Assembly: GCA_016868775.1 (NCBI GenBank)
Contig: VGFT01000001.1
Location: forward strand, 248,001-312,000
Source: Bacteroidota bacterium
GTDB lineage: Bacteria > Bacteroidota > Bacteroidia > Chitinophagales > Chitinophagaceae
Direction of reading: 5' to 3'
DNA: 64,000 nucleotides
Shown here: one piece after another, positions 24,110 to 31,719 of the stretch
How positions within the stretch are numbered: position 1 is the first letter of the stretch
Layout of the letters: every line of letters starts with the position of its first letter
Notes under the pieces: model-generated
Seen by the model: only the letters and a program-made list of their open reading frames with translations
Databases searched by the model: none
Told to the model about the DNA's origin: nothing
Position numbers and translations under genes: made by a program

Positions 24110-26576
24110 AAAACTTTATTTTCTTTTCGTGGGTTGGCTGCTCGGCACAACCTTAATTGCACAGACAAATTCCAAACTCATTCCAAAGAAGGGATTGTTT
24201 TTGGAAACATCTGGACTGACCTGGGGCATGGGCTCGGAGGTAAACTTTTTTACAGCCGACAGAAAACAGCATCACTACTATTTTACTTGGTGGGAACAAG
24301 ATGTGCTTGTCGACAAGCCCGAAGACACCCGTCTGGAATTGGGAAGTCGGAACACGGCGATCTACGGTATCTATCAATTGGAACAGAGCGAGCGTAAAAT
24401 GCAAAGCCGGATCGACTGCAAATGGAATCGGAGCGATACCGGCTTGGCTGAGATTACGTACCTGCGCCTCTGGAAACCCTATTTTCAAGAAGCCCGCTGG
24501 ATGGATGCGAAAGGAAAAGAGATCAAAGACTGGAAACAGTTCACCGGCAAAAAGATCATCGCCTTTACCCCCTTCGGCAATTTTGAATTCAATAGCTCGT
24601 TGCCCTTCAAAGCTAGGACGATCGAAAATAGCAGCCCGGGACCAACCGATCATTCCCAACGCAGCCAATACCTGGAGTTTTACGAGAATAACATCTCCGT
24701 CGATAGCAACCTAGTATTACAACGTAATTTTTGGATCGAAGTCCTGGAGGAAAAAGAAAACAACGAAACGCGAACCGGCATTAAATATATTCAGCCGGTA
24801 CCGGTATCGGCAGTATGGGATCCACACCCCACTAAAAATATGATACTGCCGCAACCCGAAAAGTTGGAGCAGCTGTCAGGTACGTATCTGTTCCCGTTGG
24901 AATATCCCTCAGCGTCCGATACAGTTGGGGATGCCCTGAGAGCGATCATTTCGCTACACTGGCAATTGGGCCAAAAACATCATCCATCCATCAACGTTAG
25001 TTATTCCGATCAGCTGAATGACCAAGAATACCGGATCGATGTGACACCGGATAAGATCCGCATAGAATGTGGTTCCGATACGGCCTTGCAATATGCGCTA
25101 CATACCTTGGCACAATCCGCAGAGATCGAACAGGGAAGAATTGCAATACCCTGCATGCGTATAGTTGACAAACCCAAAACCAGCTGGCGGGGTATTCACA
25201 TGTTCACGGGCCCCACAGCCCTCGATCTGCATACGCGGATGTATCAGCGCGTGCTCCTGCCGTTGAAAATGAACAAAACCGTGATCCAATGTGAACAGGC
25301 CATGTGGACTTCCTTCCCGGAAATACACAACCCTATCTCCGTTTCGCTTAACGACCTTCGTACGGAGTTCGAGTTGCTTCGAAAAAATAGAGTAGAGCCG
25401 ATTCCCTTGATCCAGAGTCTTGGTCACATGGAATGGTTTTTCAAACCCAAATCAACCCGCTGGCTCGCCATCAATCCACAATATCCTTACACTCTAAACA
25501 CGGATCTACCGGAAGCCAAAAAGGCAATTCGAAAAATCTGGGATGAAGCGATCGATCTGCTTAAGCCAACTACGATCCATGTTGGATTTGACGAGATCGG
25601 CATGATCGGATTTAATTTGCCCCGCGAAAAAGAGGTGGATCTGTTCAAGGATCAACTATCCTTTTTACATCTTTATGCCAAGGAGCGAAACAAAAAACTC
25701 ATGATCTGGGGTGATATGGGACTCGCTCCGGGAGAAGCTCCGGATGCTTGCAATGGGATCAATCCAACGAGATCCAAAGCGATTCGCGAGGTGATACCGG
25801 CCGGAACCTTTGTAGCCGATTGGCATTATTTGAATAACCCCGATCCGGCTGGATACAAAAAGAGTCTACAAATCTGGAAGCAAAATCAAAACATTCCACT
25901 GGCCTCCCCCTGGCTCTGGCCGAACAACGTACACGGATTTGTAAAAGCGGCCATCGATGAGAATGTCGGCGTGCTACAAACCACTTGGGCTGATTTCGAG
26001 AGCAGTGAGAAGAATATGTTGATCAACATCGAGCAGTTCGGTGCGTATATATTGGCACTTGATTATGCGTGGAGTGGACGCGCCGAAATACCCGATAAAC
26101 TTCCTTATGATCCCATTCGGGAATGGACCCGTCGATTCTACGATCAATCAAAGCCAATGCAGCCAAAAGCCGGGTACAAATTGATCGATTCTCTGTCATT
26201 AAAAGACATTACGAGAACCATCTCGAACGACCGGCCCGATGGAATTAGCGTAATACTTGACAGAGGACTTTCGGCTATTGGAATATCCTGTCAGACCCGA
26301 ACGAATATCATTTTGCCAGAGGGTACCACCATCGCTGAATTAGAAATAGTTGCAAATGAACAGGTCATCCGTCGGATTCCCATTCGCTACGGAACCGAGG
26401 TTCGGGCATACACAGACAACCGTCCGATGCATGCCGCACTGGATGGACAAGAAGCCCATACGCTCTGGCAATTTTGGGAAAAGCAAGAAACCATCGATCG
26501 AATCCGGATCAACCTCAAACAGTCAGCTGGCGAATTGATCATTAAGAATTTGCAACTAGTAAAATCTTCTGAGTAA
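24096..26576 (+). CDS. Divergent GH20-type beta-N-acetylhexosaminidase with large N-terminal region
   Basis: 826 residues with a signal peptide (MLLSKKLYFLFVGWLLGTTLIAQ). An N-terminal region of about 280 residues has no recognised motif. It is followed by a GH20b-like domain (EYRIDVTPDKIRIECGSDTALQYALHTLAQ) and a TIM barrel from about residue 360 (SWRGIHMFTGP). The GH20 signature H-x-G-x-D-E is present as HVGFDEIG, with Asp499-Glu500 as the catalytic pair. The remaining barrel is far from classical GH20, so substrate preference may be unusual. The last 150 residues look like a beta-sandwich. Third gene of the rightward operon, overlapping GH92 by 14 bases. It would release terminal beta-linked GlcNAc or GalNAc. 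Confidence 0.83.
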   Translation: MLLSKKLYFLFVGWLLGTTLIAQTNSKLIPKKGLFLETSGLTWGMGSEVNFFTADRKQHHYYFTWWEQDVLVDKPEDTRLELGSRNTAIYGIYQLEQSERKMQSRIDCKWNRSDTGLAEITYLRLWKPYFQEARWMDAKGKEIKDWKQFTGKKIIAFTPFGNFEFNSSLPFKARTIENSSPGPTDHSQRSQYLEFYENNISVDSNLVLQRNFWIEVLEEKENNETRTGIKYIQPVPVSAVWDPHPTKNMILPQPEKLEQLSGTYLFPLEYPSASDTVGDALRAIISLHWQLGQKHHPSINVSYSDQLNDQEYRIDVTPDKIRIECGSDTALQYALHTLAQSAEIEQGRIAIPCMRIVDKPKTSWRGIHMFTGPTALDLHTRMYQRVLLPLKMNKTVIQCEQAMWTSFPEIHNPISVSLNDLRTEFELLRKNRVEPIPLIQSLGHMEWFFKPKSTRWLAINPQYPYTLNTDLPEAKKAIRKIWDEAIDLLKPTTIHVGFDEIGMIGFNLPREKEVDLFKDQLSFLHLYAKERNKKLMIWGDMGLAPGEAPDACNGINPTRSKAIREVIPAGTFVADWHYLNNPDPAGYKKSLQIWKQNQNIPLASPWLWPNNVHGFVKAAIDENVGVLQTTWADFESSEKNMLINIEQFGAYILALDYAWSGRAEIPDKLPYDPIREWTRRFYDQSKPMQPKAGYKLIDSLSLKDITRTISNDRPDGISVILDRGLSAIGISCQTRTNIILPEGTTIAELEIVANEQVIRRIPIRYGTEVRAYTDNRPMHAALDGQEAHTLWQFWEKQETIDRIRINLKQSAGELIIKNLQLVKSSE

Positions 26577-26608
26577 CTTTTCGATGTTTGAGTCTCTGCT
26601 AATGGTTT

Positions 26609-26678
26609 GCGTGTACCCGAACGGCCAACAAATCTACAACTGATTTACAAAAAATTCTGTTGGCTGGCGGGTACACGC
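26609..26678. repeat. Bulged inverted repeat, cassette-site-like hairpin
   Basis: Perfect 11-bp outer arms (26609-26619 GCGTGTACCCG and 26668-26678), a 3-4 base unpaired step, then 7-bp inner arms (GCCAACA at 26624-26630 with TGTTGGC at 26658-26664) and a loop of 27 bases. The two-stem shape with an internal unpaired spacer resembles folded attC-type sites, but the strict attC core words are absent. It lies after the GH20 stop and next to an AT-rich single gene and a broken integrase. It could also be a transcription terminator stem, though the nearest T-run begins about 13 bases beyond it. Confidence 0.6.
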
Positions 26679-26691
26679 TGTTATGGAATGG

Positions 26692-27014
26692 TTATTTTTT
26701 TGATCTACAAAACTTTTTACAACTTCTTTTATTTTTAAATTTATAGTAAAGATGTCTTTCTAGTTCCATTTCTGTAAATGAACCTCTATATGGTTTAGGA
26801 TCCTCATTACTTGAATAATAAATTGTATATACTTTTTTCCCGTTTATTTCTTTTGGAAATATTGGTTTATCGGTAATTAAATCAAATAGTGTGTATTGCT
26901 TTTTCCAAAATACATTGGCATAATCTTTTCGCGTGTCTGGGTCTCTTATCGTTTTTTGAGCATTTGCAAACCCAAACGTAAAGAGCATAGTCGCTAAAAT
27001 CAATATTTTTTCAT
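26692..27014 (-). pseudogene. Small exported protein, reading frame broken at a homopolymer near its start
   Basis: The open frame ends at 26692 and encodes about 100 residues of unrecognised sequence with many Lys, Tyr and Phe (YANVFWKKQYTLFDLITDK and a basic C-terminus). From the TTG at 27003 it begins ILATMLFTFGFANAQ, a clear signal-peptide end. The natural start should be the ATG at 27014, followed by a run of six A (27006-27011 in plus coordinates), but this puts a stop after four codons. One additional A would give MKKILILATMLFTFGFANAQ, a perfect signal peptide. So the gene is either frameshifted in nature, phase-variable, or affected by a sequencing indel. It is much more AT-rich than its surroundings and lies between a hairpin and an integrase pseudogene. 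Function unknown. Confidence 0.6.
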
Positions 27015-27160
27015 TTTGTTATTTTTTAATATTTGTTCTTACTCTATAGGATTTTCAGAATACTCCCAGTTTTTAGAGTGGTTTTCTTGTCTCCACTTTT
27101 TTCTCTGTAATTTACAGGTGGTCAGCCTGCCTTTAACCGCTATGTCTGTTTAACTTGCCC

Positions 27161-27246
27161 ATAACTTACTTATAGGTCTAATATTCGCATCCCTACACAA
27201 CCAATTCCGGCGTATAGGCCTGCTTTTTCTTTGTATAGTAAGTTAT
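27161..27246. repeat. 10-bp inverted repeat at the 3' end of the integrase pseudogene
   Basis: ATAACTTACT at 27161-27170 and its exact reverse complement at 27237-27246, separated by 66 bases. The right arm ends on the stop codon of the integrase C-terminal frame. It may be part of a recombination site or a remnant of mobile-element structure. A short perfect palindrome (CTGTAA-T-TTACAG, 27105-27117) lies nearby in the same 231-base gene-free stretch, in which I see no gene. Confidence 0.4.
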
Positions 27247-28346
27247 TATAAATCGTCGAAAGGGCTACGAATCTGTTCAAGATTTTTGTTGCTGACGTGT
27301 GTATATATTTCCGTGGTACGGCTGCTGCCATGACCCAGCAAAACCTGGATATATCGCAGATCTGTACCACACTCCAATAAATGTGTTGCATAACTGTGCC
27401 GAAGCCAGTGCAAAGTAGCCGGCTTCCCAATCCCCGCCTTGCACAGCGCCTGTTAAAAAAACCTGCTGTATGCTCTTTTCGCTGTATTGTGCATCTCCCT
27501 GGCCCTCAAACAAATACAGCTTTGGGCGGTAAGCAACATAATAGCTGCGCAATTGTTCAAGCAGAGTCGCCGGAATCGGTACCACCCGGTCCTTCTTACC
27601 CTTGGCTTGCCTAATAAACAACAAGCCCCGATCCGATTGAATGTCTGTCGGTTTAATATTTAATAATTCGCCCCGGCGAAGGCCACAAGCATAAATAAGG
27701 GCCAACATAACCCGATGCTTCTCATTGACCGGTGCGGCTAAAATTCGCTTCACCTCCGATTTAGACAATATATTGGGTAGCCGCTTTTCTCGCCTCGGAC
27801 GCACGATCCCCTCCGGATTTATTCGCATGCCCGATTGAATACTAAAAAATAATTTCACCGCATTGATAATCTGATTCTGAAACGAAACCGATAACCCCCT
27901 CTTTAATATATACTCCGTATTGAAACGGATGATGTCCTCATCCGACACAACACGCAGCGGCTTATCCTGTAAAAATTGCAAAAACACCCACAACGCATCA
28001 ATATATACACGTACGGTATTATCACTATATCGCTTGCTTTGCATCCATTGCTCAAACCTTACCACCTCAACCCCATACAGCTCTTCCACCCGACCACGTC
28101 CTACCAAACGAGCCACTTCCTGATCGGCTTCCGCACAGCTTACAACCGCGTGCTTTGACAACTCGACCTTCACGTGCTCATACTGAAATGCGTATACGCT
28201 ACCAACCAACTGCGATGAACTGAACTCCACTTAGCATCACCCAGCCGCTTTACGATCTCAATCAATACAGCATGATACGGAAATTGAATGCGTATCCACT
28301 GCTGTTTACCCGTTTGTAATAAACGAACCTGAATCAATGGCAACAT
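27246..28346 (-). pseudogene. Tyrosine recombinase/integrase, broken by two frameshifts
   Basis: Three reading frames must be joined. The N-terminal arm-type domain begins at the ATG at 28346 (MLPLIQVRLLQTGKQQWIRI, later AKWSSVHRSWLVAYT). The frame changes at about 28165-28200; the core-binding domain (YSDNTVRVYIDALWVFLQFL) and the first half of the catalytic domain follow, with Arg in ACGLRRGELL and Lys in QAKGKKDR. A second shift near the A-run at 27455-27461 is needed to read [16 protein letters not shown] (His-x-x-Arg), [15 protein letters not shown] (His and nucleophile Tyr, codon 27303-27305) and the end SPFDDL. All catalytic residues survive, so decay is recent or the indels are sequencing artefacts. 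It lies between the two halves of the glycan locus. Confidence 0.85.
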
Positions 28347-28466
28347 AATTTGGTTTTTCAAAACCAAGCAAATTATCCCGATGCATCAGACAATGCCATT
28401 TTTTAAACGTTTAGAATATTAATGCCCCGCCTATACGTCATGTAGCGTCAGCTTAAATCAGCTGCT

Positions 28467-29855
28467 TCAAGTTCTCCAGAACCAGCGCTTCTTAACAAAG
28501 AGGTAGGTAATGAGCGAGACGATCCCCGTAAATACCACCCCCTTCGCAAATCCCATCCAGGCATTCTGGTGCATGGCATCCCAATAAGGCTTCACCCCAC
28601 TCAGCGTCATCAGTGGCAATAACAGCAAGCTGCCCGCAACATAGGCTACCATCGGATTTTGTCCCTGTACAGAAAAATAGTTCAGGGGAATACGAAGGAT
28701 TCGATCAAAGCGCCACGACTCAAATACGATCAAAGCAACAAAGGCCAAACCGGAACAAACAAAATAATAACTGTAATTAGACGGATCTTTCTTGATGCCC
28801 CCCTCAAATGCTTCGAAGACTAATCCCAATAGCAATAGATAGGCGCCTGCCTGAAAAAATTTTAATAGATTCTGATTGGCATTGCTTCGAAGCAGCAAAT
28901 ACATACTTACCAAGATCATGACAGACCCAATCAGATTCAATTCCAACTGACGGGTGTACAAGCCAAATAAATTCCAACCGATCAACATCAACTCCAACCA
29001 ACCTGCCCGACGCAAAGATTTTTCGGATGAGACAGGCGACGCCTGCAATTGCATCAGCCATTCTCCGGCAAACATGCCGGGAATGACAAAAAATAAGTAT
29101 TTCAGGAAATAGAACTTGTACGCCCAATCGATCTTGAATGACCCGATCGAATCAAATGAATAGAAATCCTTCACCCACCCGGGTTGCTTGGCTGATAAAA
29201 ATATTCCCATGATAACTGGAAGAATAGCTACACGGACCCAGGGACGATGTTGCGCGCAACCATAGATGATCGTTCCGAAAAAAGCCATGTTGGCCAACAC
29301 CATAAGGATGATATCCGAACGATATAAGTCGAATGATGCCTCTTTTGCATAATGAATCTGCGTCATCCATACAATAGAGGCAATCAGTGCAATTACCCGG
29401 AGCATCGTTCGCATACGATCGGCAAGGATCGACCTCCAATCGTACAGTACCACGAAAAGCAGCATAAATGCGGACAAGGATTGAAGTTGATCCATGGTTC
29501 GAGGCTGATCCGATAAAACCCAGGCTTTGAAGTGTTGCGTGAATAAGGCAAAGAATAATAACAGTACGAACCGACGAATAGCTAACCAAAACAAATTTGA
29601 AAAGGTATCCTTCTGTATGGGCTGACGGATTACCAGCGGAAAAGCGGCGCCCATACTGAACAGAAAAAACGGAAAAACCAGGTCAACCCACGTGATCCCG
29701 GGGCGAGTGGGATCAAACACATGAGCAGGTGGTGGTACTTGCGCATGGTACATCCACCCGGGCAATACATCTCCAAAAGCAATGCTCCCGGAAAGCACCA
29801 TGGTTAGGATGGCGAATCCCCGAAGGGCATCCAGCGACTCAAGTCTTTGTTTCAT
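28467..29855 (-). CDS. DUF5009 membrane protein, NagX/HGSNAT-like acetyltransferase
   Basis: 462-residue membrane protein with about ten to eleven helices. The N-terminus LESLDALRGFAILTMVLSGS and the following ITWVDLVFPFFLFSMGAAFPL are typical of the acyltransferase-3/HGSNAT-related family (DUF5009). Eukaryotic HGSNAT acetylates terminal glucosamine across the lysosomal membrane; bacterial NagX proteins are found in N-acetylglucosamine utilisation loci, where an acetyl transfer role is proposed but not settled. Last gene of the leftward AGE-FAD-SusC-SusD-DUF5009 set. A terminator-like hairpin separates it from SusD, so it may be expressed at a lower level or from its own promoter. The start ATG is at 29855. 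Confidence 0.83.
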   Translation of the reverse strand: MKQRLESLDALRGFAILTMVLSGSIAFGDVLPGWMYHAQVPPPAHVFDPTRPGITWVDLVFPFFLFSMGAAFPLVIRQPIQKDTFSNLFWLAIRRFVLLLFFALFTQHFKAWVLSDQPRTMDQLQSLSAFMLLFVVLYDWRSILADRMRTMLRVIALIASIVWMTQIHYAKEASFDLYRSDIILMVLANMAFFGTIIYGCAQHRPWVRVAILPVIMGIFLSAKQPGWVKDFYSFDSIGSFKIDWAYKFYFLKYLFFVIPGMFAGEWLMQLQASPVSSEKSLRRAGWLELMLIGWNLFGLYTRQLELNLIGSVMILVSMYLLLRSNANQNLLKFFQAGAYLLLLGLVFEAFEGGIKKDPSNYSYYFVCSGLAFVALIVFESWRFDRILRIPLNYFSVQGQNPMVAYVAGSLLLLPLMTLSGVKPYWDAMHQNAWMGFAKGVVFTGIVSLITYLFVKKRWFWRT

Positions 29856-29869
29856 GACAACGAATGTCC

Positions 29870-29899
29870 AAAAAAAAGGCCACCCTGGAAAGGGCGGCC
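29870..29899 (-). terminator. Intrinsic terminator/attenuator after susD
   Basis: In the minus-strand transcript GGCCGCCCT pairs with AGGGTGGCC (one G-U pair) around a 4-base loop, immediately followed by eight T residues. It sits 26 bases after the SusD stop and 14 bases before the DUF5009 start, so it would reduce or stop read-through into DUF5009. Confidence 0.8.
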
Positions 29900-29925
29900 G
29901 TTTTCTTGCTTATGTATACTGATTA

Positions 29926-31701
29926 TTACCAGCCTGTGTTTTGAACGAGATTTTTATTTTTGTCCAACTCCCCTTGCGGAATGGGCCAAAGCTTATATCT
30001 CGGATTTTGGTTGGTACGGGTTTGAACCCGAGTCTTCAACCGCTTGGGCACACTAGCAGTGTAATTGGGAATATCATTGTTGTCGAACGTGGGCGTTCCC
30101 GCAGGCACGTTAGGATCTAATGATACGCCTACGACTGGGAAGCTATTCGCCTGAGAATAGATATCCCAGCGACGCAGATCGATCAAACGCTGTCCCTCTC
30201 CTGCCAATTCCACCGCGCGTTCGCGACGAACTTGCTGACGAAGGGCAGCCTGAGAACCGGAAGTTACCGGCGGCATGCGGGCACGGGCCCGAACGGCATT
30301 GAGTGCTGCGAACATGTTCGCATCAAGTTCATTCAGCTCAGTCTTGGCCTCTGCGTACATCAGGAGGATGTCGGCATAGCGCATGTTGATATAACCGGTC
30401 TTGGTTTCCCAAGAGTACTGTGTGGAGTCGTTGTACTTTCTCCAGATATATCCAACGCCACCACTGGAACCGGTAGCACCGGCAAACCAGGGAGAAGCCA
30501 GAAATCCGATCCAGTCTATGTTGCTGGGAACGTTATCGTACACGTTGGTATTCCAGTTGAACTTACGGCGCACATTGGAATAAATATTGAATATAGTGCG
30601 CTCCTTGGGCTGTACGTAAGGCAAAGCAGGAGTTTTGGACGTATTATGCACCATGGTATCGCCTTGCATGTAGAGTGTCCAGCGTAAACGAGGATCGCGG
30701 TTCAGAGAAGGCGCCGCCGGGTTGTAAACAGCGGATTGATCAATCCGCTTTCCGTCGATACCCTCGAACTTATCAACGAGCGACTGGGTCGGGAAATGGC
30801 TGCTTTGAGAAGTACCTACCTGGCGGGGAATCGTCAATACGGTCAACCAGTTCTGCGGATCCAATACATCCGTGGGATAGGTCTGAACAAACATACACTC
30901 GCGGTTTGCGTTGGCACGCTGACCCGACAGAATGAACAGATCCGTATAACGCGGATTCAACCCATATTGGTTGGAGGTAATGACGGCTTGCGTGGCGTTC
31001 TTGGCGGTAGACCAATCGCTGATCAACAAAGCCAGCTTGGCTTTCACACCCAAGGCTACGCCTTTATTAACGCGACCATAGTTGATGATGGGGGCAGCAC
31101 CCGCCTGATCAAATAATTGAGCGGCCTCATCAAGATCCGTATAAAGAGCGGCTACTGCCTGAGATACGGGTGTACGAGAAATGGTCTCATATTCTTCCGG
31201 CGCCAATGGCTTTTGGAAAAACACAGGATCTCCAAACCATCCCATGATGTGATAATAACCCCAGGCACGCAGTGTGAGCGCTTCTGCACGGATGCGGCGG
31301 TAACTGGCAGCGGGAACATTGGCTTCCCCTTTTTTCATACCATCGAGCAGGATGTTGGCACGGGTAACCAGTTTGTAAGCCTGAGTCCAGCAGGTAGAAG
31401 GAAGCGAGTTCGAGATCAAAAACGGACCGCCATCGCCCATGGCGATCTGGTCTTCTGCATTACCGGTACGCTTGATCGCGAGATCGGTAGTTGCCTCCAC
31501 GGCAAAAAGTAAAGGGGTGTTGTTGGGAAAGGCCCAGAAGGAAGAAGCGTAGACGCCATTCAATCCCAGGTCCATCTCCGCCTCCGTCTGGAAGAAAGTG
31601 GCCGACGAGGCACTATCCAACGGCTGCCGGTCGAGAAATTTACTACAACCCGCAACGAGCACCAGCGATGCGATCAATACGATCGATGTTATCTTTTTCA
31701 T
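29926..31701 (-). CDS. SusD/RagB-family nutrient-binding lipoprotein
   Basis: Surface glycan-binding lipoprotein that caps the SusC transporter. 591 residues. The signal ends in the lipobox VLVAGC with Cys19, followed by SKFLDRQPLDS and the SusD N-terminal segment. TPR-like helices occur in the centre (YRRIRAEALTLRAWGYYHIMGWFGD, the classical SusD stretch). The C-terminal RagB/SusD region includes YADILLMYAEAKTELNELD and RRERAVELAGEGQRLIDLRRWD, a strong family mark. It starts 18 bases after the SusC gene. Ligand specificity cannot be told from sequence; the context suggests N-acetylhexosamine- or mannose-containing glycans. Confidence 0.96.
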   Translation of the reverse strand: MKKITSIVLIASLVLVAGCSKFLDRQPLDSASSATFFQTEAEMDLGLNGVYASSFWAFPNNTPLLFAVEATTDLAIKRTGNAEDQIAMGDGGPFLISNSLPSTCWTQAYKLVTRANILLDGMKKGEANVPAASYRRIRAEALTLRAWGYYHIMGWFGDPVFFQKPLAPEEYETISRTPVSQAVAALYTDLDEAAQLFDQAGAAPIINYGRVNKGVALGVKAKLALLISDWSTAKNATQAVITSNQYGLNPRYTDLFILSGQRANANRECMFVQTYPTDVLDPQNWLTVLTIPRQVGTSQSSHFPTQSLVDKFEGIDGKRIDQSAVYNPAAPSLNRDPRLRWTLYMQGDTMVHNTSKTPALPYVQPKERTIFNIYSNVRRKFNWNTNVYDNVPSNIDWIGFLASPWFAGATGSSGGVGYIWRKYNDSTQYSWETKTGYINMRYADILLMYAEAKTELNELDANMFAALNAVRARARMPPVTSGSQAALRQQVRRERAVELAGEGQRLIDLRRWDIYSQANSFPVVGVSLDPNVPAGTPTFDNNDIPNYTASVPKRLKTRVQTRTNQNPRYKLWPIPQGELDKNKNLVQNTGW

Positions 31702-31719
31702 ATTTCGCTGTTTTAAAAA

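Noticed and set aside
26609-26678. Genuine integron attC site
   Set aside because: The outer ends lack the RYYYAAC and GTTRRRY core words and the nearby recombinase shows no IntI-specific insertion; only the folded shape is similar, so it is reported as cassette-site-like.
27015-27245. tRNA or small RNA gene in the gene-free stretch
   Set aside because: No cloverleaf or T-loop-like sequence is seen; only short inverted repeats are present.
27277-28230. Intact integrase reading frame of 317 codons
   Set aside because: Its C-terminus departs from the family and lacks the HxxR and Tyr motifs, which are found in another frame of the same strand; its N-terminus also lacks the arm domain encoded in a different frame.
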